From Bacillota bacterium (GTDB lineage Bacteria > Bacillota > Clostridia > Lachnospirales > Lachnospiraceae), in contig JAEWAK010000014.1 in assembly GCA_023391695.1 (NCBI GenBank), positions 1 to 64,000 on the forward strand: 64,000 nucleotides of DNA, in the 5' to 3' direction. Position numbers and translations under genes: made by a program. A model generated the notes under the pieces. The model worked only from the letters and a program-made list of their open reading frames with translations, had not been told where the DNA came from and searched no databases. The stretch's first letter is position 1. The number at the start of each line of letters is the position of its first letter. Shown here piece by piece: positions 44,015 through 52,627 of the stretch.

Positions 44015-44345
44015 CTCTCATTCCGCCGCCCATGGCGGCATAATTTCAGTGTAAAGATATTTCTTTACACCGAACCATTTTTTTATTTAAACATATGCCC
44101 TTCTTCGAATCCGTTATGGACCGTAACCGTTATCCAGAAACACCAGGTTTAATACCTCAATGATTTCTTTGCCGTAACCGAAAGATATTTATTTTTATTA
44201 TAAATGAGAATATAAGGATACGCAATATTAACATTTTTAACTTTCATTCCTTAAGAAATATTTCAAGTTCAGCATAAACGGCATATTTTATGACTTCGAT
44301 ATGAGGTTTTATTATGGACTGCAAAACTTGCCCCTTAGCTTCTAA
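44015..44345. other. spacer, no gene seen
   Basis: AT-rich. A small inverted repeat, GTGTAAAGA with TCTTTACAC, is near 44050-44072. No coding frame with a ribosome site is visible. Confidence 0.4.
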
Positions 44346-44422
44346 AAACGGATATTCGCATTTTCCTTTGCTACATACTCATAAACCTCCCGCCCACAAG
44401 GCGGGAGGTTCCTTGATAAGTT
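44346..44422. repeat. repeat C copy 4 and a perfect GC-rich stem
   Basis: ACGGATATTCGCATTT (from 44348) matches repeat C. AACCTCCCGCC (44384-44394) then pairs perfectly with GGCGGGAGGTT (44400-44410), ending CCTTGATAAGTTAA. A similar tail occurs at 38631-38648 and 7964-7995. Confidence 0.6.
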
Positions 44423-44448
44423 AATCCAAAGCGTATTGCTTACTTCTG

Positions 44449-44686
44449 CTTGTTAATTATTTGTTATCCAAGATAATGGTGAAACTGCTGGAAAAAGGAC
44501 TGATCGAAGCAAACCGCCTGGAAAATAATAAAAAAGGAAAATCTATTATACCCTGACGGCTTCCGGCAGAGAGGTTTTTAATATTCATGAGAAACTCCAT
44601 GATATAAAAAATAAAAAATTAGTCGATGTGCTCCTAAATACAGCAAAGAAGAACTAAATACCATCAGTAATTTATTGATGATTTAA
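44449..44686 (+). pseudogene. MarR-family regulator remnant (C-terminal half)
   Basis: Three successive frames spell a MarR wing and dimer helix: LSKIMVKLLEKGLIEANRL then ENNKKGKS; after a shift LTASGREVFNIHEKL then KKLVDVLL; after another shift YSKEELNTISNLLMI and a stop. At least two frameshifts are present and the N-terminal half is missing. Confidence 0.7.
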
Positions 44687-44710
44687 TAAACAGAGGACTT
44701 TAATCCCAAA

Positions 44711-44789
44711 AGAGGCTGCTGCAAAATGATAAATTTACCGTGCTTGGGTATCCCAAGTAAGATATATTTATATTTTGCAACAGCTTCTT
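44711..44789 (-). terminator. glnK terminator, repeat E copy 2
   Basis: AGAGGCTGCTGCAAAAT (44711-44727) pairs with ATTTTGCAACAGCTTCTT (44772-44789). An inner stem CTTGGG/CCCAAG tops the loop. Same hairpin family as 19392 and 58141. Confidence 0.6.
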
Positions 44790-44809
44790 CCTTAAAATTA
44801 TCATTCCAA

Positions 44810-45148
44810 TTACAACGCGTTATTTCCGCGTTCCCTGGTTCTGATCCGGATACAGTCTATTACATCCGATACAAATATTTTTCCGTCTCCGAATTCTCCG
44901 GATTCCGCAACGGAAATTATGGTATCGATAATTTCATCCAGTCTTTCGTCGGGTACTACAATTTTAATTTCTATTTTGGGTAAGGTATTCATAATTATTG
45001 TATTACCTCTTACATATTCGGTAAAACCATATTGTTTTCCGCACCCGAGTACCTGATTAATGGTAATACCATTAATTTTCATTTTAAGTAATGCATCCTT
45101 TAACGGTTCTAACTTTTCCGGTCTGATAATGGCTTCTATCTTTTTCAC
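44810..45148 (-). CDS. glnK: P-II nitrogen regulatory protein
   Basis: 112 residues, the full P-II fold: MKKIEAIIRPEKLEPLKDAL, the T-loop GKQYGFTEYVRGNTIIM, and the C-terminal GDGKIFVSDVIDCIRIRTRE with the ATP-binding GDG. P-II trimers sense ATP/ADP and 2-oxoglutarate and block Amt channels with the T-loop. Aligned to Escherichia coli GlnB, residue 51 is Ile instead of the uridylylated Tyr, and residue 40 is Tyr instead of Lys, so regulation by uridylylation is unlikely. It is 52 bases downstream of amt on the same strand, the usual pairing. Confidence 0.93.
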   Translation of the reverse strand: MKKIEAIIRPEKLEPLKDALLKMKINGITINQVLGCGKQYGFTEYVRGNTIIMNTLPKIEIKIVVPDERLDEIIDTIISVAESGEFGDGKIFVSDVIDCIRIRTRERGNNAL

Positions 45149-45200
45149 GTTTACTCCTATCTGCGTGTAACGGCACGCTCTCTAATCAGAATATTACCTC

Positions 45201-46448
45201 TTAATCTAATCCTGTAAATGAAGGATAAGCCAATTCACTGTGTTCCGTTAAATCAAGCCCCTGAGCTTCTTCTTCCGGAGTTACCCTGATTGTCATGAAT
45301 TTTTTAAGTATAAATAAGATTACAAAGGTTGCAATGGCAGCAAATGCAATGGTAATTACAATACTGATGATCTGTACAACAAACAATTTTGTACTTCCAA
45401 AGAAGAGTCCATCCCATTGTGCAACGGAGTTAATTGATTTTTGTGTGAATAAACCGGTCGCTATACCGCCCCAGATACCGCCGATTCCATGGCATCCGAA
45501 GGCATCCAAAGCATCATCATACCCGAATTTGCCTTTCACTTTCGTCATGGTAAAATAACAGATCGGGCTTACCAGCGCACCAATAATGAGGGATGCCCAG
45601 ATCGGTACAAATCCTGCACCGGGTGTGATAGCTACCAGCCCTACAACCGCACCGGTTGCTGCACCTAATACAGTCGGCTTTCCATGTATAACCTTCTCTA
45701 ATAACATCCAGGACAATAATGCCATAGCTGCGGAGGTATTGGTAGTAAGCAATGCATGGACTGCCAAACCGTCTGCTGCCAATGCACTTCCGCCGTTGAA
45801 GCCAAACCATCCAAACCAAAGCAGGCCGGCACCGATTATAACAAAAGGTATATTGTGGGGTTTGTAGGAAACCACTCCGTATTCTCTTCTCTTACCTAAC
45901 ATAATACAGGCAACCAAACCTGATATACCGGAACTTATATGCACTACATTTCCTCCGGCAAAATCAACTGATCCAAGTTCCCTTAAAAATCCTCCGTCCC
46001 CCCATACCATATGAGCCAAAGGATAATAAACTATAATTGACCAGCAGATGATAAATAGGAACAATGCCTTAAATTTCATTCTGCCTGCAATGGAACCGCA
46101 GATCAAGGCCGGTGTAATAATTGCAAACATCATCTGAAAGGCTGCAAATAAGGTTTCCGGAATCGTACTTGCATAAGCTTCATTTGGTTCTGCCCCGACT
46201 CCATTAAAAAACATATTTCCCAAGCCGCCGATCACTCCGCCGTGATCTGCTCCGAAAGCTAAGGAATACCCGATTACTACCCATAATACGGAACCCACTC
46301 CACATATAAAAAAGCATGACATCAAGGTATTCAAAGTATTTTTTCTTCTCTCCATTCCGGCGTAAAATAGTGCCAGCCCCGGTGTCATAAGAAAAACAAA
46401 TGCTGTACTCATAATTACAAATGCACTGTTTGCTAAATTAATTTCCAT
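45201..46448 (-). CDS. amt: ammonium transporter Amt
   Basis: 415 residues with eleven transmembrane helices and an N-terminus outside. Family motifs: FYAGMERRKNTLNTLM near the start, DFAGGNVVHISSGISGL with the first pore histidine, and DALDAFGCHGIGGIWGG with the second. Amt trimers pass NH4+/NH3 into the cell and are gated by P-II. amt-glnK form one minus-strand operon with a strong promoter about 100 bases upstream. The long leader (46449-46544) has one small hairpin but no recognised riboswitch. Confidence 0.96.
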   Translation of the reverse strand: MEINLANSAFVIMSTAFVFLMTPGLALFYAGMERRKNTLNTLMSCFFICGVGSVLWVVIGYSLAFGADHGGVIGGLGNMFFNGVGAEPNEAYASTIPETLFAAFQMMFAIITPALICGSIAGRMKFKALFLFIICWSIIVYYPLAHMVWGDGGFLRELGSVDFAGGNVVHISSGISGLVACIMLGKRREYGVVSYKPHNIPFVIIGAGLLWFGWFGFNGGSALAADGLAVHALLTTNTSAAMALLSWMLLEKVIHGKPTVLGAATGAVVGLVAITPGAGFVPIWASLIIGALVSPICYFTMTKVKGKFGYDDALDAFGCHGIGGIWGGIATGLFTQKSINSVAQWDGLFFGSTKLFVVQIISIVITIAFAAIATFVILFILKKFMTIRVTPEEEAQGLDLTEHSELAYPSFTGLD

Positions 46449-46544
46449 AGTTTATACAACCCTTTCTTTGTTTTTTGGTAAAAAAATAGACGACATACTT
46501 TTATGTTTTTACACATAAAGATACATCGCCTTTGACATAAGAAA

Positions 46545-46572
46545 ATTATATATGAAATTTTCTAAATGTCAA
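46545..46572 (-). promoter_or_regulatory. amt-glnK promoter
   Basis: On the minus strand TTGACA (complement of 46567-46572), 16-bp spacer, TATAAT (complement of 46545-46550). Near-consensus sigma-A type. Confidence 0.78.
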
Positions 46573-46671
46573 TTCTTTTTTTCAGAAATTTTTACACATA
46601 AAAATATTAAATAATTCTATTTTCCGCAAGTCCATGCCTATTATTTGATAAATATTTAACGATAAATATGG

Positions 46672-46716
46672 TTGACAAGTCAATTAATTGTAAGCTATAC
46701 TGGTTGACAGGTCAAC
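46672..46716 (+). promoter_or_regulatory. marR promoter with two palindromic operators
   Basis: TTGACAAGTCAA (46672-46683) includes the -35 TTGACA. After 18 bp comes TATACT (46696-46701). GTTGACAGGTCAAC (46703-46716) covers the start site. The two palindromes share TTGACxxGTCAA and are centred 32 bp apart, about three helical turns, so a repressor could occupy both on one DNA face. Confidence 0.8.
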
Positions 46717-46747
46717 GAAATATAAGCACCCCCGAAAGAAGGTACCT

Positions 46748-47179
46748 ATGGATCAAAACAAACTATTAACCAAGAGGATTTCACATATTTCAAAATCTAC
46801 CCAGTACCATATGGACGAAGTACTGAAACCCTATCATTTAAGCAGCGGAACCTATCCCTTTTTACTTGCCTTATGGCAGGATGAAGGCATCAATTTAGAG
46901 AAGATAAGCAGAAAAGTAAATGTTGACAAAGCCCTGTCAACACGGACCATCCAAAAGCTGATTGAACTGGAATATCTGGAAAAGTTAAATGATGAACAGG
47001 ATTCCCGGGCCTGCAGGCTTTTTCTCACGGAGAAAGGCAAATATGTCATTCCGCTCATAAAAAAAGAAATTAATATGTGGATTGACAATATTACGGCAGA
47101 TCTGTTACCGGAAGAAAAGGACTCGCTTAATACCATGCTGGAGAAAGTACTTATAAGGGCAGAACAAAAGAAACTTTAA
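46748..47179 (+). CDS. MarR-family transcriptional regulator
   Basis: 143 residues. The winged helix spans about 35-105: INLEKISRKVNVDKALSTRTIQKLIELEYLEK is the recognition region and DEQDSRACRLFLTEKG the wing. Flanking helices form the dimer. MarR proteins usually repress themselves and a neighbouring efflux gene until a phenolic or lipophilic compound binds. Here the MFS pump starts 19 bases downstream, and two matching palindromes overlay the promoter, giving a complete autoregulated unit. Ribosome site GAAAGAAGG precedes ATG 46748. Confidence 0.94.
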   Translation: MDQNKLLTKRISHISKSTQYHMDEVLKPYHLSSGTYPFLLALWQDEGINLEKISRKVNVDKALSTRTIQKLIELEYLEKLNDEQDSRACRLFLTEKGKYVIPLIKKEINMWIDNITADLLPEEKDSLNTMLEKVLIRAEQKKL

Positions 47180-47198
47180 AGAAAAGGACGGTAAAAAC

Positions 47199-48647
47199 AT
47201 GGTCTTGATAACTACAGAAAGCATAACTCCTTCCAAAAAACGATGGAGCATTTTATTAATCGTTGTTTTATCTATATTTATGTCGGCACTGGATGGAAGC
47301 ATTGTCAATGTGGCATTGCCTACCATGGCTAAAAATCTGAATGTCACCTCCGGTGCCATCGCCTGGGTGGTAAGTGTTTATCTCATTGCCATATCCGCTA
47401 CCATGCTGCTTTTCGGAAGGCTTGGGGACATATGGGGGAAAACCAGTATATTTTTGTTTGGTATTGCCTTGTTTACGGTTGGTTCCTTTCTCTGCGGTGT
47501 TACTTATTCTTTCAGTATCCTGCTGATTGCAAGAATCATCCAGGCAGTCGGGGCCGCCGGTATGATGGCTAACAGCCAGGGTATTATTACCCAGGTTTTT
47601 CCCCCGGAAGAACGGGGCCGGGCTTTAGGTTTATCCGGAACCTTTGTGGCTTTAGGTTCCCTGGCAGGGCCTTCCCTGGGCGGTATTATCGTAGCTTATA
47701 CCAGCTGGGAATATATTTTCTGGATAAATGTACCTGTGGGTATTATAGTAATACTGCTGGGCGTAAAATTATTGCCCCGTGCAGGACAAAGAACTGATGA
47801 AAAGGTAGACCTTTTAGGGGCAGTCCTCTTTATTGCCGCCATAGTCCTTTTATTTGCCGCTTTAGGACAAGTACAAAGTGTGGGCTTTGGCTCTCCCATG
47901 GTTTGGGGCAGCCTGGTTATCACTTTCGTGTTATTTATTATTTTCCTTAAGGTTGAAAATAAAACGGCAATGCCGCTGCTGGAATTAAAGCTCTTTCGGA
48001 ACAAATGGTTTTCCGTCAGTATTGTGTGCAGTTTTATCAGCTTTGTAGCCATATTCTGTTCCAATATCGTCATGCCGTTTTATTTACAGGATATCCTGAT
48101 TTTTTCCCCCGGACAGGCCGGTGCATTTTTATCCATTTATCCATTGGTTTTAGCGCTTACGGCACCCATCAGCGGATTTTTATCCGATAAAATCGGTTCC
48201 GAAGTTCTAACCTTAGCCGGGCTTAGCCTGACAAGCCTGGGGCTTTTGCTTATGTCTGCCTTAAACGAACATCCCTCTTATATAGCCATGGGTATTTTTG
48301 TTGCCCTCATGTCTTTGGGTAATGGTTTATTTCAGTCACCGAATACTTCCCTGGTTATGTCAACACTTCCTAAAAATAAGCTGGGAATCGGCGGAGGTAT
48401 CAGTGCTTTCGTACGTAATCTGGGTATGATCTGTGGCATTACCTTGGCAACCACACTTTTATACGGCTGTATGAGCAGCCGGTTAGGTTACCGGGTAACG
48501 GATTTTGTGGAAGGTAAAAATGACATTTTCATTTATGGAATGAGAGCCGTTTACCTTACTGCTGCCGGCATCTGCCTGGCTGGCGTGATTATAACGGCAT
48601 TCCGGTTATTTTCAAGGAGAAAGGAACAAAGTAATTCCCTTGCATAA
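47199..48647 (+). CDS. MFS drug efflux transporter, DHA2 (14-helix) type
   Basis: 482 residues with 14 hydrophobic helices. Motif D1 is LDGSIVNVALPTMAKNL in helix 1. The loop 2-3 motif A is GRLGDIWGKTSIFLFG. Motif C on helix 5 is ALGSLAGPSLGGIIV. These place it in the EmrB/QacA group of proton-driven multidrug exporters. It is cotranscribed with the MarR gene 19 bases upstream and ends at an intrinsic terminator. The exported compound is unknown. Confidence 0.94.
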   Translation: MVLITTESITPSKKRWSILLIVVLSIFMSALDGSIVNVALPTMAKNLNVTSGAIAWVVSVYLIAISATMLLFGRLGDIWGKTSIFLFGIALFTVGSFLCGVTYSFSILLIARIIQAVGAAGMMANSQGIITQVFPPEERGRALGLSGTFVALGSLAGPSLGGIIVAYTSWEYIFWINVPVGIIVILLGVKLLPRAGQRTDEKVDLLGAVLFIAAIVLLFAALGQVQSVGFGSPMVWGSLVITFVLFIIFLKVENKTAMPLLELKLFRNKWFSVSIVCSFISFVAIFCSNIVMPFYLQDILIFSPGQAGAFLSIYPLVLALTAPISGFLSDKIGSEVLTLAGLSLTSLGLLLMSALNEHPSYIAMGIFVALMSLGNGLFQSPNTSLVMSTLPKNKLGIGGGISAFVRNLGMICGITLATTLLYGCMSSRLGYRVTDFVEGKNDIFIYGMRAVYLTAAGICLAGVIITAFRLFSRRKEQSNSLA

Positions 48648-48665
48648 AACCGTATTCCGTGCATA

Positions 48666-48713
48666 AAAAATCCTATCAGGCTTAGAGTACTTACCTCCTG
48701 ATAGGATTTTTAC
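48666..48713 (+). terminator. terminator of the MarR-MFS operon
   Basis: AAAAATCCTATCAGG (48666-48680) pairs with CCTGATAGGATTTTT (48697-48711). The T-run is part of the stem end. Strong in both directions. Confidence 0.85.
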
Positions 48714-48871
48714 TGTCAGTTTACGGCTGAAAATTGCAGCAAATTATGTATAGTAATTATACCTTCTGAATAATAAACACATGTTAACTTAATATTTAGT
48801 TCGTTCTTCGTTCCAGATATTGTTTTGCTATGGCTCCGGTTGCTTTTTCAGGCTTCCATTCCCTTTTTGTC

Positions 48872-50323
48872 TCAGTTCTTATTCTCAACCCGCTTCCCCA
48901 ACGTTTTATTCCACACTGGAGTTTCGAATCCTACATTCATCCTGGACTCCAGAAGCACTTCATCTTTGTTAAAATTATAACGTAATTGTAATGCAAACGG
49001 AGCTTCGATAAATCGGCATTGTATTAAAAGTTTCCTGCTATCCTGCCAGATACCGGTCAGCATGACAGGTTCTTTTCTGCCTTCACTTTCAAAATAATCT
49101 TTGCACCATTTTCCGATACCAGCCTCTAAAACCTGATTCTTTCCGTCCTTAAAGCCGGTTATGCGAATGCTCTCGCCTTCAAAGGAAAAGGCCGCTGTTT
49201 CAAATTTATAAGGATTCTCTTCAAAACGGTAGGTACTTTCCGCTATTTCCGGTTCAATTTCTGATGTTTTCCGTCCCTCAGGCAGCAAAACCTGTAAGGA
49301 ATTCAATTTTTCCATAAGTTTTATGTATTCTTTACTTTCCGGCAATTCGGTATCGGTTATTCCGGGGAGCAGATTATCCCAGATAAGATTAAGTGGAAGC
49401 TGCATGTCTTTTAACCCGCCTGTGACAGCAATAACCATATCCGACTCAGGCATCACAATACAGTATTGGCCGAAAGCACCATCGCCGCGGTAACTATTAT
49501 GCCTGCACCGCCAGAACTGGTACCCATACCCCTGATTCCAGTCGCTGTCCGGATCACTGCCGTTACTGATATGGAAACCGGTAGCTTCTTTTATCCATTC
49601 CCCCGCTAATATCCGCCTGCCGTTAAATTCACCAAGATTTAAATACAATTGACCGAACCTGGCAATATCTTCGGTTTTTACACTTAAGCCGAAACCTCCC
49701 GTATTATAACCCATGGGACACTCTTCCCAAACCGGGTCTTGAATACCCAGGGGTTCAAACAGACGCGTGCGCAAATAGTCAATCAGCTTTAAGCCGGTAA
49801 CCCTTTGGACGATCACGGATAACATATAGGTTGCTCCGGTATTGTATAAAAAATGGGTACCGGGTTCTTTCTCAACCGGCACGTTAAAAAAAGCTTTTAC
49901 CCAATTACCGTCTTCCCTCCGGAAAAAGAAATCGGTCGTATCCACCACATGGCCGGTTGACATACCAAGAAGATGCCTGATACGCATCCTGCCCAGATAG
50001 CCGTCAGGATCCTTGCACTCTTCCTTAAAGTAGGCAGTGACCGGGTCATCAACCGAAAGAAGTCCTTCCGCAACGGCAAATCCCACCGCTGTGGAAGTAA
50101 AACTTTTACTGAGTGAAAACAAGACATGGGGCAGTTCCTTTGAATAAGGTCCCCACCATCCTTCCGCAATCACGGCGCCGTGCCTTAACACCATTAAGCT
50201 GTGAAAATCCTGATCCATATCCTGTGTTCTGCATTGCTCTGCCGCCTCGATTAATTTTAATAAGGCTTCCGATCTGACTCCCTCCTGCTCCGGAGTACTG
50301 CGTTTTAACTGATAACTGCTCAT
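48872..50323 (-). CDS. serine hydrolase of the beta-lactamase/AmpC-like family
   Basis: 483 residues. The N-terminal 320 form a class C beta-lactamase-like fold with nucleophile motif SLSKSFTS (SxxK, Ser near 93) and FLYNTGATYM (YxN, near 158). The C-terminal 150 residues are a beta-rich lipocalin-like extension. Such proteins include esterases, D-aminopeptidases and carboxypeptidases; true beta-lactamase activity is unlikely. No signal peptide is visible, implying a cytoplasmic enzyme. It is a single gene on the minus strand. Confidence 0.88.
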   Translation of the reverse strand: MSSYQLKRSTPEQEGVRSEALLKLIEAAEQCRTQDMDQDFHSLMVLRHGAVIAEGWWGPYSKELPHVLFSLSKSFTSTAVGFAVAEGLLSVDDPVTAYFKEECKDPDGYLGRMRIRHLLGMSTGHVVDTTDFFFRREDGNWVKAFFNVPVEKEPGTHFLYNTGATYMLSVIVQRVTGLKLIDYLRTRLFEPLGIQDPVWEECPMGYNTGGFGLSVKTEDIARFGQLYLNLGEFNGRRILAGEWIKEATGFHISNGSDPDSDWNQGYGYQFWRCRHNSYRGDGAFGQYCIVMPESDMVIAVTGGLKDMQLPLNLIWDNLLPGITDTELPESKEYIKLMEKLNSLQVLLPEGRKTSEIEPEIAESTYRFEENPYKFETAAFSFEGESIRITGFKDGKNQVLEAGIGKWCKDYFESEGRKEPVMLTGIWQDSRKLLIQCRFIEAPFALQLRYNFNKDEVLLESRMNVGFETPVWNKTLGKRVENKN

Positions 50324-50485
50324 AAGTTTTGCCCCCTTTTACCTTCTTTCTATGTACTTCTATAGTTTACCATATATTTACTGATAAAGGAACCAGAAAA
50401 TGGAATCCGCACACATTAAACTGAGATTTTCCGTGGCTGGAGCGGAACGAGGGTCAAAAAACATCCAAATTTTATAACATGAAAA

Positions 50486-50517
50486 AACCGGCATATAAGA
50501 TTGTCCTATATGCCGGT
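50486..50517 (-). terminator. pckG terminator
   Basis: On the minus strand AACCGGCATATA pairs with TATATGCCGGTT, followed by TTTT. It lies 24 bases after the pckG stop. Confidence 0.85.
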
Positions 50518-50540
50518 TCGCTATTATTTATATAAAATTA

Positions 50541-52325
50541 TTATGCTTTTAATCTTCCCTCAAGGGCCTCTAACTGAGCGGAAAGTTCTTTCGGAAGCTT
50601 CTCACCATATTTAGCATAGTGTTCCCTGATGGATCCAACTTCTTTTAACCATTCATCTTTGTCAACCTTAAGTAATTCTTTCATGTCATCTTCACTTACA
50701 TCAAGGCCGGTAAGTTCAAGAGCGTCTGATGTAGGCATATAACCGATCGGTGCTTTCACAGCTTTACCTTCTCCGGATACTCTTTCAACGATCCACTTAA
50801 GAACACGGCTGTTTTCACCAAATCCAGGCCATAACCACTTGCCGTCTTTATCTTTACGGAACCAGTTTACATAGAAGATCTTTGGTAATTTATCTTCGCT
50901 GGATTTTTCTCCGATATTTAACCAATGCTGTAAATAGTCACACACATTATATCCAAAGAAAGGAAGCATTGCAAATGGATCACGGCGAACCTGTCCGATA
51001 TTATTGGAAATAGCTGCTGCCGTAATCTCGGAACCCATTATGGAACCTAAGAAAACGCCATGTTTCCAGTCAAAACTTTCATGTACTAACGGAATTGTGC
51101 TTGGACGACGTCCGCCGATTAAAATGGCAGAGATAGGAACGCCGGCCGGGTCTTCCCATTCAGGTGCAATAGCAGGGCACTGGCTTGCAGGAGCTGTAAA
51201 ACGTGCATTAGGATGTGCTGCCGGATCTTTTGAATCCGGGGTCCAGTCATTGCCTTTCCAGTCAATCAGATGGTCCGGAGCAGCTGTTCCGATACCTTCC
51301 CACCATACATCACCGTCATCTGTTAAGGCAACGTTTGTAAATATTGTATTTTTCTCGGTGCTGTGCATAGCATTGGGGTTGGAATCATAAGAGGTACCAG
51401 GTGCAACTCCGAAGAAACCTGCTTCCGGATTAATTGCATATAAACGTCCGTCTTTACCAAATTTCATCCAGGCTATATCATCACCGATGGTTTCAACTTT
51501 CCAGCCAGGTATAGTCGGCACAAGCATTGCCAGATTTGTTTTACCGCAGGCACTTGGGAAAGCACCGGTTATATACTTTTTATTACCGTTTGGATCAGTA
51601 ATGCGGAGAATAAGCATATGTTCAGCTAACCAGCCTTCATCACGGGCAAGTACGGATGCAATACGAAGCGCAAAACACTTTTTACCTAATAAAGCGTTAC
51701 CGCCATAACCGGAACCGTAGGACCAGATAAGTCTTTCTTCCGGGAAATGACTGATGTACTTTTTATCAATCGGTGCACATGGCCAGGAGGAATCTTTCTC
51801 TCCCTCTTCAAGAGGTGCGCCTACAGAATGAAGGCACGGTACAAATTCACCGTTACCAAGTGCTTCAAGAACCTTTTTACCCATACGAGTCATAATGCGC
51901 ATATTAACTACAACATAAGGACTATCTGATAATTCAATACCAATCTTTGAGATCGGGGAGCCGATAGGTCCCATGGAGAATGGGATAACATACATGGTTC
52001 TTCCCTTCATGCATCCCTTATACAGCTCTTTCATGGTAGCTTTAAGTTCGTCAGGATCAACCCAGTTATTGGTAGGTCCGGCTTCTTCTTTTGTCTTGGA
52101 AGCTATGAAAGTCCTATCCTCTACACGTGCCACATCAGACGGATGGCTACGGAATAAATAACTGCCTGGGCGTTTCTTTAAAGGTTCAGCCATACCGGAA
52201 TCAACCATAAGCTTAAGCAGACGTTCATTTTCTTCCTCAGAACCGTCACACCAGTAAATATTATCTGGCTGACACATATCTGCCATTTCTTTTACCCATT
52301 CTTGCAACTTCTTGTTTTCTGTCAT
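50541..52325 (-). CDS. pckG: phosphoenolpyruvate carboxykinase (GTP)
   Basis: 594 residues from ATG 52325, after AAGGGAG; an upstream in-frame start at 52379 lacks a site. The P-loop with the GTP-type signature cysteine is FPSACGKTNLAML (256-268). Other family blocks are PFSMGPIGSPISKIGIELSD, SYGSGYGGNALLGKKC and ISAILIGGRRPSTIPLV. The enzyme interconverts oxaloacetate + GTP and PEP + CO2 + GDP. In fermenting anaerobes it can run in the CO2-fixing direction on the way to succinate or propionate, or towards gluconeogenesis. It is transcribed alone. Confidence 0.97.
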   Translation of the reverse strand: MTENKKLQEWVKEMADMCQPDNIYWCDGSEEENERLLKLMVDSGMAEPLKKRPGSYLFRSHPSDVARVEDRTFIASKTKEEAGPTNNWVDPDELKATMKELYKGCMKGRTMYVIPFSMGPIGSPISKIGIELSDSPYVVVNMRIMTRMGKKVLEALGNGEFVPCLHSVGAPLEEGEKDSSWPCAPIDKKYISHFPEERLIWSYGSGYGGNALLGKKCFALRIASVLARDEGWLAEHMLILRITDPNGNKKYITGAFPSACGKTNLAMLVPTIPGWKVETIGDDIAWMKFGKDGRLYAINPEAGFFGVAPGTSYDSNPNAMHSTEKNTIFTNVALTDDGDVWWEGIGTAAPDHLIDWKGNDWTPDSKDPAAHPNARFTAPASQCPAIAPEWEDPAGVPISAILIGGRRPSTIPLVHESFDWKHGVFLGSIMGSEITAAAISNNIGQVRRDPFAMLPFFGYNVCDYLQHWLNIGEKSSEDKLPKIFYVNWFRKDKDGKWLWPGFGENSRVLKWIVERVSGEGKAVKAPIGYMPTSDALELTGLDVSEDDMKELLKVDKDEWLKEVGSIREHYAKYGEKLPKELSAQLEALEGRLKA

Positions 52326-52627
52326 AAAAGTTCTCCCTTCAAATAGATAATTTATGTTATTGCGAAATTGCAATAGCAAAGCTTGTAAATCAACACTTTA
52401 AGTTGATAAAGCATTCATTTCAAAAATTCCTTCAGTGTATATCCTACCAGAAAAACTGGAAAATAGCAACCATTCTTTTAATATTTAATACTTTTTTAAG
52501 TTTACATAAATTTTATTTACTTTTAGTCATTCGAACCGTTCTTCCGCTTTCCGCACAATATTCCTCGGCACAGGCTGCGGCGATTTTCCCTCTATCGGTC
52601 TTTGGTTTTATTATAACCTTTCTCTGT
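52326..52627. other. spacer with pckG upstream region, no gene
   Basis: AT-rich; no coding frame could be supported. A short stem CACTTTAAGTTG is near 52392-52403. It would contain the pckG promoter, but no convincing -35/-10 pair was fixed. Confidence 0.4.

Noticed and set aside
46449..46544. Riboswitch in the amt leader
   Set aside because: Only a short AT-rich hairpin is visible and no known riboswitch core could be recognised.
48872..50323. Antibiotic-resistance beta-lactamase
   Set aside because: The SxxK and YxN motifs fit the wider serine hydrolase family. There is no signal peptide and the C-terminal extension is not found in resistance enzymes.
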